From assembly GCA_027382625.1 (NCBI GenBank), contig JAJKFJ010022777.1, forward strand, positions 1-64,000: DNA of 64,000 nt, in the 5' to 3' direction. A model generated the notes under the pieces. That model had not been told where the DNA came from. It did no database searches and saw nothing but the letters and a program-made list of their open reading frames with translations. This stretch comes from Tetmemena sp. SeJ-2015 (taxonomy: Eukaryota; Ciliophora; Spirotrichea; Sporadotrichida; Oxytrichidae). Shown piece by piece: positions 38,086 through 51,390 of this stretch (position 1 is its first letter; the number at the start of each line of letters is the position of its first letter). The translations under genes were made by a program, and so were the position numbers.

Positions 38086-39043
38086 TCAATTATTTTTAAA
38101 TTTGAGAAGTTTGATCTTTCTTTGCTGAGTTTAAGTTTCTTAAACTCCTTATACTATTATTTTTCTTGATCCTTAGTTGGAAAAGTGAGGCTTCAAAAGC
38201 ATTAACTCCATAGCTTTAGGACTTAGGCCTCTTTCTTTTGAGATAACTCTAAAAGATTATTTTCTATTTTTACCTGCGCCTAACAAATATATATTGTCAA
38301 GGACTCTGGACTAGTTAGCATAATCATGCTTGTTAATTTATTTAATAAAATTAAATTAAAGTTGGGCTCATTGAAATGCACTGGGCTTCTCTCTACATAG
38401 ATATGTTCTTTATTCCTGATATAATTATTGTTCTGAATTTGTCTTTCCTCTTTGAGATCTATCTTCGATTTTTACTTCTTTGGAGTTAGTAAAGGTGATT
38501 TAAGTTTCTATACAAATTCCACAGGATCCAAGAAATAGCTCCTCTAAGTTAGGTCACTTTAATTAGCTTGGTCGGCATCAGTCAAAACTAACTCATTGTC
38601 TTATTCCTTTCCAAAAAGAAACTGATTGTTATCATGGGCAAATAAACAATGATATTTGTTTTTAAAAAAATCTTGAAGTATCTAAACCACCTCCTTCTTT
38701 TGGGGGCCCTCCTAAGGTATCTCTTCCTTTGAACTAGAAGTTAGGATCTATCATTGAGCTTAATCTATCATCATCACTTTGCTCAGTGTCGTCTAGGATA
38801 TAAAACAGATATAATTTGAATATGCTCTTTGTTTAATTGCACCTTTTCTTTTTGATCTAGTGAATCAAATTAAAGATTTTAACTCTTAATTTGCACAAAT
38901 TCATTAGCTTAAATTAAGACTATTTTCTTATTTTACGTAGAGAGGAAAGAGCTGTCAATTCTGGTTAAGAGCTGATCTCAAAGAAAATTATTTCTCTATT
39001 AAAATATTTACTTATCCTGATAGTGGTCTGCTTAGTTTCGCAT
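38086..39043 (-). CDS. Small acidic/basic hypothetical protein
   Basis: Minus-strand coding ends at TGA 38086-38088. The clearest blocks are LFYILDDTEQSDDDRLSS, FKGRDTLGGPPKEGGGLDTS, NELVLTDADQANQSDL, FLDPVEFVQKLKSPLLTPKK and VLDNIYLLGAGKNRKQSFRV. At least three frame changes (near 38870, 38640 and 38340) indicate IESs that were not resolved. The start at 39043 (MRNQADHYQD) is tentative. It is convergent with the RUN gene, about 80 bp apart. No family recognised. Confidence 0.45.
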
Positions 39044-39467
39044 TTGGTACCTTTGGCTTCATTAGTTATAATTTTAATTTAATCGAATACTACAAAACTT
39101 TTTTTTTTAATTTAATTACTCTTTAATAAGAAAAGGTTAAATATTAAATTGACCGAGGTTTTATATCTCTTCTTTTAAAAGATGGTCAATATATTAAATT
39201 ATTTAATAGAATTTCATAAATAATAGGGGAGTATTCATTTAAAAAATGATATTTATATTCCAATCTACTGAAATTATTCTTCTACTCTTCTTTAAAAATA
39301 AATATGATTTAATATGTGTACTTCTTCAGGACTGAGAGTTCTTAATCTATGATGTGCTGACATTTAACTTCCCTAATTTTGAGTTGGTGTATCGTAAAAG
39401 CATAAAACTAGAAGAATAATTGAATTGAATTATATATCGATTTATCTAACTCTTGGCCTAGGTGGCC
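39044..39467. other. AT-rich intergenic stretch
   Basis: About 424 bp with no convincing coding on either strand, including a T10 tract near 39100. It lies between the proposed start of the 38086 gene and the stop of the long gene at 39468. Nothing else was recognised in it. Confidence 0.45.
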
Positions 39468-42400
39468 TCATTGATTTAAAATCAATCTCTATAATTAAGA
39501 ATTTAAAGTTGATCTCTCGCTGATATTGATTGAGGTGAAGTGGTTGAGGTTTTGAGCACCTGAGATATCTTCTTCATTGAAGACACTCTGCTGAGTCGTG
39601 ATATCTTGCTGATCTATTGTTGAGAATCTTTGCTGCAATTAAAATATTTCTCGCTTCAGTCTTTCTTAGCTCCTATTCAGCTCCTCGTATAGCTTCATCT
39701 GATAAAAGGCTTGATACAGATTGTGAGTGCGCTTTTTCCACATCATCATCTCTAACCTCTAAAACTTTTACTCCATAAACTCTATTAGTTCTGCAGTATT
39801 TGCGAATTTCTGATTCCCTTCTTGAATCATATGATTATCATTATAATATAGTTATCACTTTCAATTATATTGAAGCTATTGATCTGCTTTCTATGAATGA
39901 ATACTCTTATTGTAAATATCTTGAGACATTCTTCTTTTGAATAACTCATCAGCTGAAATATTTATATCCTCTTGGTCTCTACTGGAAGCCCTGGAAAATG
40001 TATCGAAGTCACTCTTGTTGTCATTTTACGCTATAGGAAGTTGCATAGCCTTTTGAGTTAACTCCCTTTTGTTCACTTGTTTCTTTATCTCCTCTTTATC
40101 AATAACTTCTCTGTCGCTTATATTGTTATCGTTGATCTAGGAAATGTCCAAGTTGCTAATTGCTGACTTATTCAACAAATCTTCATGATCAGAAAAGAAA
40201 CTCTTGTCCAAGTTTTCACCCTTTTCCTACTCCTTATAAAGCGAAATAGAAAAAGTAAATTGCTTATGATCATAATCAAGGCTCTGCTGGTCTTCCTAGC
40301 TTTACTATTTAGAGATAGGAGGTATTGGCTGTTATAATTTGGAAGCCTTGTTAAGAGTTTTAAGCCAAGACTTATTGAATCTCTTGAGGAGGACATATTA
40401 GTCAGATTTAGAGTCAAAGTAAATGGTGTAGTTTATCTTCAAGCCGAAAGCCTGCTTAATGTTTTGATACTCTTTAAGATATTTAATCTTGAGTAAGTCT
40501 TCAGCATTTAAAAGTTAAATTTTGCTTATAGAACTAGATAGAAGGTTTGTTCTTTTTGTGATAAGATTGAATTAACTTGCTTAGATTTTAAAGAAATCGA
40601 GTGAAGTTAGAATCTAGAAGCATTCTGCCAATATATAAATAGACATGTAAAAAGATAGCAACATATTTCAATATACGTGAACACGCTCTCTTTCTCTCTT
40701 ACTTGGTAAATAAGTTTTAAGTCTTCATCTATTTCGACACTCTCAGAAATATTTTCAGGTTGTTTCAACCTCAAGAATAAGCAGCAGCTATTTCTCAATG
40801 AAATTTAAATAAGCATAAATATGAATTGATACTTGTTCTTCACACTCCTTATCTTAGTATTCTGATGCTTGAACTGGCAATTTATTGCCCATAATATCAC
40901 AATCATCTGCCAAAAAGAGAGTTTAGTTCTTAGTAGATCCTTGTCAATCTAGATTTAAAACTAAATTTATAAGCTTTTCTTTTGAGCTGATATCAAATTA
41001 GCTGCCATCTACTGGTGAACTTTATCCTCAAATTCTTAAAATCTCATTATTTAACCCAGCCCTAGTTCTATAGAGCAGCGTTATCTAGAGCTCTCAAGTT
41101 TACATCGAACTAAATTTTATAGACTCCACATAATTGGGTTAACACCTCAAGCATCATATTGCATAGTCTAAGCTGCTATTTATCTTTATCTTAAAATGCT
41201 AAAAGCTAGGCAGGTTGTGCTTTTATAACTAAGCAACAGATATATTATATATTTTAATCCAATATATTATGATAGCTTATTTAAGTTCTAGAGTAGATAA
41301 ATTATGAACTTGGGAAGATGGATCTCTATTTTATTATCCTCTTATCTAAATTTATTCTATCTTTTATTGCTTATGTTTGCTTGAGAATAATCTGTTAAAT
41401 GTGAACTGGAGTTTGGAACAAATGTTTTCATCTTCCTACTCTAGTAAGAGACTAAATACTCCAGACATCAAATTTATCCCATAGTTTTTACTTGTAAATA
41501 ATTTCACCAATTCAAGGAAAGAGCCACTCCTTGTTTATGTTTCATTAGCTAAATCCATAGAAATTAATTCTTAATTTATCTTCATCTAAAATAGGAGATC
41601 ACTAAGTTCTTCCGCTCTCTCAAACTTAATTAAAGTGTTTTAATATTTTTAAATCATAACTTTATAATGAAAAATTGGAATCTTAGAGATTCTATTTACT
41701 TACTCAATCATTTTATTCGAGGAAAGTAATTTTATTTAGAAAAAGAATAACTTAGAAAAATATTCTGCATTAGCAGAAAAATAAAGATGAAGTATTTATA
41801 ATCTTCATTCATTTTTCAATAAAGTTAACTTAAATTATCGATCATTCAAGACTAATGAGAGCAGAGGATAGGAGTTAGCATTTAAGAATTTATTCATATT
41901 TGCTAAGTCATATATCTAACTTGTGAGTCTCTTAAATTTATTTTATTATTATTTGCCTTAACTGATGATAGCCTATAGATAGTTTAATTATTTGCACACT
42001 ATGAAGTCTTGTTAGTACTTTTGAATGAAACTATTTGCCTAAAAATAAGGAGTATATCCTTCCATTAAGTAAGATCCAAATTATCCAAATTAGCTTTGAA
42101 TACTTCAACTGCTTTTACAAACCTTGATCTCTCTTCACTTTGATACAAGAGATAGAGGATTTTACTCATTACATTTTTCCTTATAATATTTTTGCATCTC
42201 AAAGCTGCATATCTATTCTTTATAATAGTCTCTTTTATTTTACTGGTTTCATCCCTTTCAAGCAATCTCTTTACAAATTGAATGCTTTATGAAGAAAATT
42301 AAAATTCTTATTGATATTTATGTGAGAATTGAATTTTTTAATTAGCTAAAGCTCTGAAAGTGAGTATGTGAAATATTTTTGATTATAGAATGAGATTTTA

Positions 42401-44673
42401 CAACACTTAAGAAGTCATCAAATTTTTAAGCAGGTTCTTAGTTTAGTGAAGATCTTTGGTCCAATTACTTTATCTTGAAGATGAGTTTGAAAATTAGCAG
42501 GAAAAATAAAGGTTCTAAATAAACTTAAAATCCCGAAGCCAAGTTCTAAATTTATTATTCCTATACTTTTGAACTGAGAGCAAACTCATTTTAATTGAGC
42601 CTGTATTTAAACTTCATAAGAAAGTTAAGCATCTAGTATGCCAAAATATCCTGATTTTAATGCATCATCATCTTCATGGATGTGAAAGAGCAAAAAAGCA
42701 TTTTGATTTCTGAAATAGAAGCTTAGCTTAATCGCAAATAATTAATTAGATTCGTCAAGCATGCTTAAGGGTGTACGTATAAGTAGTCTCTCACAAAAAT
42801 TTCCTCATTATTGTTGATAAAGGGAAAATCTTAAAATATTTCGACTCTTTAATTTCCTATATTCTGAAGTTTTTAAATCTAATTATCATCATTCTTCTTG
42901 TAAGTGTAATTAAATTGATACAATTTTTGCCCTTCAAAGACGGATATTATATGTTCTTTCTAATCTATATCAATCAGGTTTAATTTTCTTTGAAGGATAG
43001 TCTTAGATTTCGTTATTTTTATCACCTGTGGTTTACAATAAATGCTGAAGGTTCAACCCTTCTAGGAAAATTAATCTGTTTTGGAGAGAACCTTAATTGA
43101 ATGACTGCTCTGAAATTATCTGATCTAGTTTCCAAGGCCATCGAAAATGAGTAAATTGAAGTTTGTGAAAGATACAAGCAGCAATATAAATTAAAAAAGA
43201 GCAATATTTCCTCTACTTCTAAGTTTTCTTTCCAAGTAACTCTCTCTATAAAAGAATGTCTTGTTGATTCGAGAAGTTCATGTTTTACTCGGGCCTGTAA
43301 ATCAATAATGGTTTGATTCTGGAACTAATCCAGCAAGTATAGCTCGAAATTGTTTTCAGCAAAATTATTTTTGTAATAGCAAGTCTTCAGTGTACTTTGG
43401 CTGACGATGAGCTCTGAATTTCTTAAAAATTATTCTACTCTTCCGATTAAGCATCAACTACTTTTTCATAATTATTCTACTTCTTCATAGCAAGTTTTTC
43501 GTTCCTGAAATATGTCTTAAAAGTGATTTTCTTTAATTGCGATTTAAGTTGAGCAGACTAATTTTTTGATTCTTCTACTGTAAGCTTATACACCTCCTAG
43601 CGAAATTCATATCGTTTAAGTTCCTTTCTTCTAAATTAAACTTGATATAACCAGCTTATCCCTAGTCTCTGTGAATGCAATTTGCAATAGTCTCTCTTTC
43701 GGACCGATGTCCTAGTTAAGTTTAAACTTAGTTTTTATTCCTTCTGTTGAAATAACTGGTTCTAAAGTGTATAAGTAGAAAGAGTCGTATTGTTTCAAAA
43801 CAAATCCATTAGAGACTCTCCAAAGCTCCTAGTTTTGGTATTCTTTTAGGCCAAGACTATATTTCTACTATAATGCATTTAGTATATTATTGCTCTGGCC
43901 TGGTCCAAAGGATTGAGTTTTTACTTTATTCTATTCATTTTCATCATTGTTCGTTTGAGAGATTAAAATCAGCTATTTAGGATTTTAAAATTGATTAATT
44001 AAATAAACAAACTACTAAATGATTTCATATTTGGGCCTACCCTCTTTGTATTTATTCATAAACCCACTCTTTATTTTTGGAATAGCTATAGCTTCCACAA
44101 GGCCACTTTCCAATTTATCATCCACATTTTAAAGTTCCTTATTTGAAAAATTATAGACAAAGAACTTCTTATCTTGAGTCATTAGCAGCATTTCAAACTC
44201 CTATTCTCCGTTTTTGTAAACATTAAGTAAATTAACTCATCGGAGTTCCTCAATTTTATCAGACTAAATATATATACATGTATATATATATTTATTGATT
44301 ATATTTTTTGAATAAACTATTGGGGAGATAGACATCTTATCTGCTTGCATTTGTTCCTGCTTAAAATTAAATTAATTTAAAATCGATATCAGTCAAAGAA
44401 AAGGTAGTCATTTAGTTCCTCCACGAAGAAGTAATTCAGGTAAGGCTTCTTTATTTTGAGCTCTGTAACTGAGCAATTTTGTTTTTCTATTCTCAATTCC
44501 ATTTGAATTTATTTATTTTAAATACAAATTCTTCAAATCATCTAACTTAATCATACTTCTAAAAATGAATTAGTTTCATAAATATATCTTCAATACTCAT
44601 CATCAATACTGTATTCATAGCTTTCCTCTTATTTTTAAAGCGCCTTAAGAGATTTATCATTCTCAGTATTCAT
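39468..44673 (-). CDS. Very long hypothetical protein, possible beta-propeller plus helical repeats
   Basis: Minus-strand coding runs almost without a gap from ATG 44673 (MNTENDKSLKALQKQEESYE) to TGA 39468-39470. The N-terminal part has beta-rich blocks (KKPYLNYFFVEELNDYLFF, MLLMTQDKKFFVYNFSNKEL, RLLQIAFTETRDKLVISSLI), suggestive of a propeller. Then come coiled coil (near 43500) and helical blocks such as CKNIIRKNVMSKILYLLYQ, SFLELVKLFTSKNYGINLM and CNMMLEVLTQLCGVYKIQF, resembling armadillo-type helices. The C-terminus is a coiled coil (MKLYEELNRSQERLKREIFQ). An AT-rich block at 41640-41820 is probably an IES, because no start codon follows it. It could be two genes. Domain readings are impressions, not matches. 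Confidence 0.45.
44269..44301. repeat. Palindromic TA microsatellite
   Basis: Alternating TA/AT tract around a central ATACATGTAT, self-complementary and able to form a hairpin. It sits where the reading frame of the long minus-strand gene is broken, so it probably lies inside an IES. Confidence 0.6.
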
Positions 44674-44683
44674 TATTTCACTA

Positions 44684-47600
44684 TCAATATTAAAACTAAG
44701 ATAATTATAATAAATAAATTAGTCGATTTGCAAGAATAGAAAATATAAACCCTTATTAGCGATTTGCTTTTATTTTTTATAGAACAAAAATATTGAGAGC
44801 ATCTTATTGTGTTGACCTCTCTTCCTACTAATCTACTTCTATTTGACTTTGACTCTAATTTTAAACTTGATTTTCAATCTCTATATATTTATTGACCTGT
44901 TCTAAATCCTCCTACGAGTCATCCTACTCATCTTTTAGTTTATCATCTTGGTAATTCGCCCACTCAGTCAAGCTATTTCGTAAATTCTTCAAACTATTGA
45001 TGCCTTAAACTTTAAATCTCTGGAGGAAGAGCTTGCTTTTGTGTTATGATTCCTAGATGTTTTATCTCTCTAAGAATCAACAAATTTAAATTTCCTGCTA
45101 TAGATTTAATGAAGTATAAAAATATGAATCATTTAAAGAGTTGTCTATTAGTTTTGGAAGTCTTATTTTGTATCTTCCTCTTTCGTTAGTTGCTTTATCG
45201 TTTTGGGAAAGTGTAGCCTCATAAAATTAAGAACTGTTACCCACACTAGCCAAGTCAAATTAAAAATAGATATTTTAAAAATAGGCAAGTTGTAGAATGA
45301 TTGGTATCTATCTTATTTCAATTTACACAAAAATATTACTCTTCTTCATTCCCAGATTATGCAATCTCCTTTTTCAATTGTAAGTGAGGGGAGTTGTAAT
45401 TTGATGAGTTCATGGCAGCAGTCTGAATCTCCTAGTCTCTGGCCTTATTGATTACTCTTCTAGTCTCCCCTCTCCAGTCCCTGTAATACATGGGCATCAT
45501 TTTACTTTATGAGATGGGCTTATTCTTCTTCTCCTTTAGGATTTTAGTGATCTTTATTTACTATAGTTTTTGTCTCTGCAGCTAAAGAAACTTAGACTTC
45601 TCTGCTGTTAGTTCAACTTAAAGTTATAAGTTTATAATAAGTGTAGAAACTTTTTAAATATAGCAGGCAGAGGCAACATCCAACTCAGAGCTCTCATCTT
45701 AGTCTTCTCCTTACTTTTCTTTGACTGGAGATTAATATTTCTAGCTCTCTTGAATGACTATCTCATTCTTATTTTCTTTTAAGTGATTGTGCTTTTATGG
45801 ATCTTCCAATCTAGAATAATAAATAAATCTTAATCATTTAAAACTTGGATTATATACTAAAAATTAGTTTTCTCATTTTTAAAGGATGCTTTAATTATTA
45901 TTAAATCTAGAGATCAAAAGATTTTCCCTCTGCGCTATTAGAAGATCTTTCTGTGATTATATGACTGGAAGCCTTTTGAAATGTCTGACATGCTATCTGT
46001 ATTAAATGTAGGAGCTGTTTTCTCCTTTGCGAGGGCTTTTGCTTTAAGAGTGAGAAATGTTTGGTCTGCTAAGCCCAATATGCAAGTCTTAGTTTTCTGG
46101 CTAGTTCAAATCTGAGACTTTTTTATTTTAAGCATTCTAAAATACTCACCTGCATATAAGGATTAAATTTTATAAGCCAGAGATAAATGCTGTTGTTCTT
46201 ATTATTAATGAAGAGAAGGGACAGTGAGTTCATGACTAGCCGTGCTTTGAGCTTAGTTGGTGTTTTAAAAATCAGAGACCTGCTAGAAGGATTGCACCTG
46301 CTAATCTCCTTAGTCATAGTGATAGTGCATGCTAGAGCTCATTTCAGATCTCTCATTCTCAAAATATAATACAATATATGACTCCTAGTTTTGGCTTATG
46401 TTGAGGTTTCTAGATTATATGTCTCTTTGTGAACCTAATTTGGCTTCTGATCTAGCTTGCTTCATCCTTTTATTCATCTGGATATTTTGCTTCTATACAT
46501 TCAAATTATAGATAAGGGGATATATTTGAAAATTAGAGTAGAGTTTGAGAACATCTATTATAACTACTTACATATTTGTTGAGCTATCGCAAATAAGATT
46601 CGAGAGGGGACCCCTGAATATATTTCTGGGAGCCTGAATTCTTCATCTAGCTTTTAAGCAACTGCTTAATAATATTTTGTTAGTGATTCGGTTACTCCAA
46701 ATTTTAGCTTTCACTAGTCTATTCCAAAAGCTATTAAGGGAGAGCAGCGAATGATCTCTCAATATAAGATTTATCTATTTCAAACTTATCCTCTTGTTTT
46801 TTATCACCTCTCAGAGTTAATATAAAAAATAATCATATTATCTTAAGAGTAGGAAATAAGAAAATTTTCTATCAGTGAAATTTTTTCCACTAATTATTAT
46901 CATTTATTAAATTGAGAGTTTAGTCCTCCTTGATCTTAGAAATGAGTCTTTGAGAATATTCATGAGCATTCATAATTGAATCAAAAGCCTCTCTGCACTT
47001 AGTTCTAGGTAGATCCCTTTTAATTCAAATAATTTATTTTAATGCTATGTGAGACAGTCAGATTATTTTTCCTCTAGTCGATGATTGGAAAATTAATAGC
47101 CTTCACTGCTTCCCTCTTTTTCTTAATGGCCTTTAAAGGCTTCAATACGTTTTTGTGTCGCTCTTGGTTTTGCAGAGTAGGATTTTGGTCGGCTACTCAG
47201 TGAGGGCTTTGTAACTCTATATACAAATAAGTCAATTAAAATTTAATAATTCTGGACTGGATTGCTTGAAATGATTTTTTGTGAGTTAGTCTCTGTTACT
47301 CTTGAAGATCGCTCAGGATTCTTATTGGTTGTATAGATGGTTGAGAGTGGCTAATTTATTGAGAGTTGTGTTTGATTCTTTGGGTTACTCTACTGCTTTA
47401 GGGTATTTGTGGAGTGACGTTACCTAATCTGTTCGATAGCTATTTAGTGAAAAATGCTTTCTTAGCTATTCTTGACTCTTAAACTTAAAATTAGTAGATA
47501 TAGGCTGGGCGGCTTTAGAGATCTTTTTTGAATAATTATAATCCCTAATTAAATTAATTTAATATTTAAGCGTTAGATTAAAGTCGTCCACTCAGCCAAC

Positions 47601-48075
47601 ATTATCAACAGAGATTTGAAGCCTTCTTAGTCAACTGTCACTGTTTTGTCTTTTCTTGATTTCCATTCTTACAACCTTCTATTTTCTATTAAATTCTCCT
47701 CTCTATATTAACGATATTTTTTTACATCAGTATTTTATCTTAGGTTAGAAATTATTGGTCTTGAAGATTATTGTGAGATATATTTTGATGGTCTTTGGAA
47801 ATATTTTGGAGCATAAACTGGTTGATAGAATCCTGATTTGTGTGTTGGATATCTTGATTGAGTGAGGTATTTTTATTTCTGCTTTTAATAAAATCTATAA
47901 CTTTTTTGGTTGCGCAATTTCATGAGAATAGCTTTGCTAATTGTTTTATTGACAGGTCGCTGCAAAAGCATGAGGCTTGACTGAGTGCCTAACTCCATAA
48001 CTTGGCTATTCCCTTTACTCTCAGATTGCGAGATGATGATGCACTTGAATCTTAGGAATTGTTTATTACCTCCAT
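44684..48075 (-). CDS. Long Gln/Ser-rich hypothetical protein
   Basis: Minus-strand coding from a proposed ATG 48075 (MEVINNSQDSSASSSRNL) to TGA 44684-44686. It is rich in Gln from TAA/TAG and in Ser and Asn. More ordered blocks are VNKTISKAILMKLRNQKSY, FKGHQEKEGSSEGYQFSNHR, KMMPMYYRDWRGETRRVINK and RKIRLP-like basic segments near 45150. Frame changes occur about every 150-300 bp, consistent with many small IESs, none resolved to the base here. The stop lies only about 11 bp from the start of the next gene, so one of those ends may be wrong. No family recognised. Confidence 0.45.
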
Positions 48076-48330
48076 TAAGTAAAATCAATATATATTGTGT
48101 GCAAATATTTCTACAAAGTTCTAAGCAGACTTGATTTGAGTGAGTTTCATTAATTTTAGCTCTGCTTAATTAAAAAATATTTGGTTTATAAGTAATGTGA
48201 TGATCAATCACTCTATCAAATCCAATTTATATTCTCTTGCTTTTTTACATTTGATGGGACAAATAAATTCTTCGAGTGAGTTGTTAGATAAATTGATTTC
48301 TAATAATTATTTCTTGATTAGTTCAAAATA

Positions 48331-51149
48331 ATGAGCACCCTCTTGTGGTAAGTCAATCCTTAAAAGTTTGCAATAATATGGCTTCTTATTGAAACGCCTT
48401 CTTAAATCATCGCTCTTCCATGATTCTGATGCCTTCAAATGAAATTCAATCTTTGATTAACTCTTTTTCTCATAAATTTAACTTATCCTGACATAGTTGC
48501 CGCAAAAAACCTGAACAAGAGCAAAAGGCTGAAACTCTTCATGAAGGGATACGCAAAATGGCCATTGAAAATAAACTTAAGCAGTAAAGGAAAGAAATCG
48601 CAAAAACTGCTCGCTAAAAGTTACAAAAATAATGATCTTTATGTTAGCATTAAAAGGTGAAGTTTGCCTACCAAAAGAAGATCAGGCCTCATCTTAAGAA
48701 AATGAACTTGTAAGACCTTAAAGAATATGCTAATCATCTCCATAGCCAATAAGACTGTTACAAGGAATTCGCAAAGAACCACTTGAAGGAAGATTACGAT
48801 GCTCTTCATAAGTAGTGGCTACATGAGGAAAGCAAATCAAAACTTAGTTAGAAGAGGATGAGCTAGATAAGAGATGATGCGATAGAGATGCCTCAAAATG
48901 ATGCTTCTTCTGCCAAACAAGAGCAGGTTAAAGACAGTTTGGGACTTGATCATCTTTATGGTTTCAGTTGGAGAAATCCTACTAGTTCCTTATACGTAAG
49001 TTTAAACAACATAGAATTAAACAGCTTTCTCATTTCGTATGTATTAAATTTATCAATTTCTATAGGATGTGCACAGATATCGAAGGTACTCTTAAATTCA
49101 CAAGACCAGCAGAAACAGCCTTTGACATCATATTTACTCTGAATATTCTGGTTACTTTGATAACCTACTCAAGCAAAACAGAATACTAGCCAGCAAGAGA
49201 TCTTAAGCCTATTTACAAGGCAAATTGCCCTAGATTATGCTAAGTTATTTATTAAAATGGGTTATTTTTACATAAGTCTCTTCTTATTGTAGATATAGTA
49301 GCTTCAATTCCTACACTGCTCTCATTCTAAAACAAGAACATATATTTCTTGAAATGCTTTAGAGTTTTCTATTTTTCCTCTATGCTTGCCATTTAGAAAA
49401 ACTTGACCTATAAGTTTGCAGATTTTCTGGCTCTCAACAGGCAAACTTTCTTGAAGATAGAGTTCTTTTCCTCATTTTCGATAACTCTGATTTTCATGGT
49501 GCACTTGCTTGCTTGCCTATGGATCTTGATAGGTTACTCTCTGGACTTTAGCTGGCTTCATTATACAGGATTTTTCGATAAGCCAAGAGCAGATATTTAC
49601 ATAACCAGTCTTTACTGGGTAATTACCACACTGACTACAGTAGGGTATGGCGATATAAAGGGAGTGGTTTATCAAGAGTATCTGTTTACAATGGCAGTTG
49701 AGTTCTTAGGCATCGCTTTCTTCGCTCTCATCATGGGAAGCATCAACAAAATTCAAATTCATACTCTAAATTATCTTAATTCTTAATGAAGACGATGGTG
49801 CAGCTGATATAATTGATGATAAGATTCAGGAAGTAGACTTGTGGCTGATGAAGCTAGATAATTCAAGAACTGACAAGTCACTACCAAGGCCAGTTTACGA
49901 TAAAGTGAAGGAGTTTATCGAAAGTTCGTTGAGAAGAATAATTAAATAGTCATATTTTATGTGTAGAAGAGATTTCGATATGTTGATAGAGGGTTATGAC
50001 TTCTTCGATTAGCTCAAGCCTTCTCTAAGGTTCAGAATCGTTGATGAAGTCTTCTCTCACTTCCAATCCAGATTCAAATATTTCTTCTTAGACGAAGACA
50101 AGGGATTCCGAGCATCAAAGGAATTCGTGAGTTACTTCATCTGTAATTTGTACTGCCGTATATATGTTCCCAACTAGGTTATAATGAAGAAAGGCGATAA
50201 ATTCGCAGAACTGTTCTTAATAGAAACTGGGTACGTCATGCTGTCCTTGAGATAGAAATGGTAGCATGAGTACTTTAAGCTTCCTAGCCAGACTTGCTTT
50301 GGAGATTTTTAGATCCTACTTGAGCTTAAGTCAGGAGAGTGCTACACCACAGGCCATAAGGAGACGAGGACTATGTGTATTAAGAAGGGGGTACTGAAAG
50401 ATCTACTCGAAAAGTTCCCTCTCATCAAAGACTACTACATTGAGAGGTCGAAGATGAGAAGAGTTGAATTCAGGAGAATCAAGCGTATCTATTCAAGTAA
50501 AAAATGCTCTCTAAAATTTGAATGATCTATCTTGAGGAGCAGGGAGTAGGCAGTGACTCAGAGGATGATGACAAAAGCTAGAAACCTCCTACAAGGGCCT
50601 CTGAAGAAGGTATACATCAACATAACAGCACCACTTAGATAAATGGAGCAACACCTCCATCCGATCCTCTCGACAATTCTAATGACTAACAGGTACAGAT
50701 GAATCAAGTTGGAGACTCAATAGGCCTAACAAAAGTGAGAGTGCCTGATTTCTTGCTTAACAACGACTACTACTTCATGAAGAATAGCAATTTGCAATTA
50801 CATTCTCTTAACATTGAATTGCGAAGCTTCAGAAGAGCTACTTGAAGCTGATGACGAGAATGAATCCATCAAGAAAAGATTGAGCAACGAGGAGCAGGAT
50901 TAGGACACTAAGTCTAAGCAAGATAGAACATCGGCACTAGTTGCAAAGCTGGAAACATAGATAGATGACACAAACAGAGCACTCACTAAGATAGCTAAGC
51001 TGCTCGAGAGCAACTCAACTGTTACTGAAGAGTACATTAACAAAGTAATAGCAGAAGCACCTGATGTAGTAAGACCTAATCTAGAGCAACTCCAAAAAGT
51101 AGTAGCCAAAATGAATGTACTCATCACTCATTAACCTGCGCGCAAGTGA
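48331..51149 (+). CDS. Voltage/cyclic-nucleotide-type K+ channel
   Basis: Six-TM potassium channel of the CNBD (KCNH/HCN/CNG-like) group. The preferred start is ATG 48331, with a GT-AG intron 48348-48496 giving MSTLLCCRKKPEQEQ; the Cys pair could be palmitoylated. TM blocks: AFDIIFTLNILVTLITYSS (S2-like, near 49120), LLIVDIVASIPTLLSF (S3-like), FSITLIFMVHLLACLWILIG (S5). The selectivity filter TTVGYGD is at about 49634-49654, followed by the S6 block EFLGIAFFALIMGSIN. A cyclic-nucleotide-binding-like fold follows (VIMKKGDKFAELFLIETGYV, CFGDFQILLEL, near 50180-50330). The C-terminus is acidic and coiled coil, ending PARK at TGA 51147-51149. The S4 region (FLKCFRVFYFSSML) has few basic residues, so voltage sensing may be weak. 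Confidence 0.85.
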
Positions 51150-51390
51150 TGAATCCTGCTATAAAACATTAACTAAAGTAGAATATGTTTCAAACAAGAT
51201 GACACAATCAAATTTTCAAGTTTTAAAGTTGTAAATTTCTTAGTCTTCCCAAGAAGCCATTAGTTTTTTTTAATAAAGAAGTCAATAATTTAATCAAAGT
51301 TAATTAGCAGCAGTTTGTATATTTCTCAAATTATTTAAAAGAGAGGCAGGTCTCTCAATCATGAACTGAAGTGTCATTGTTGAGGATAGC

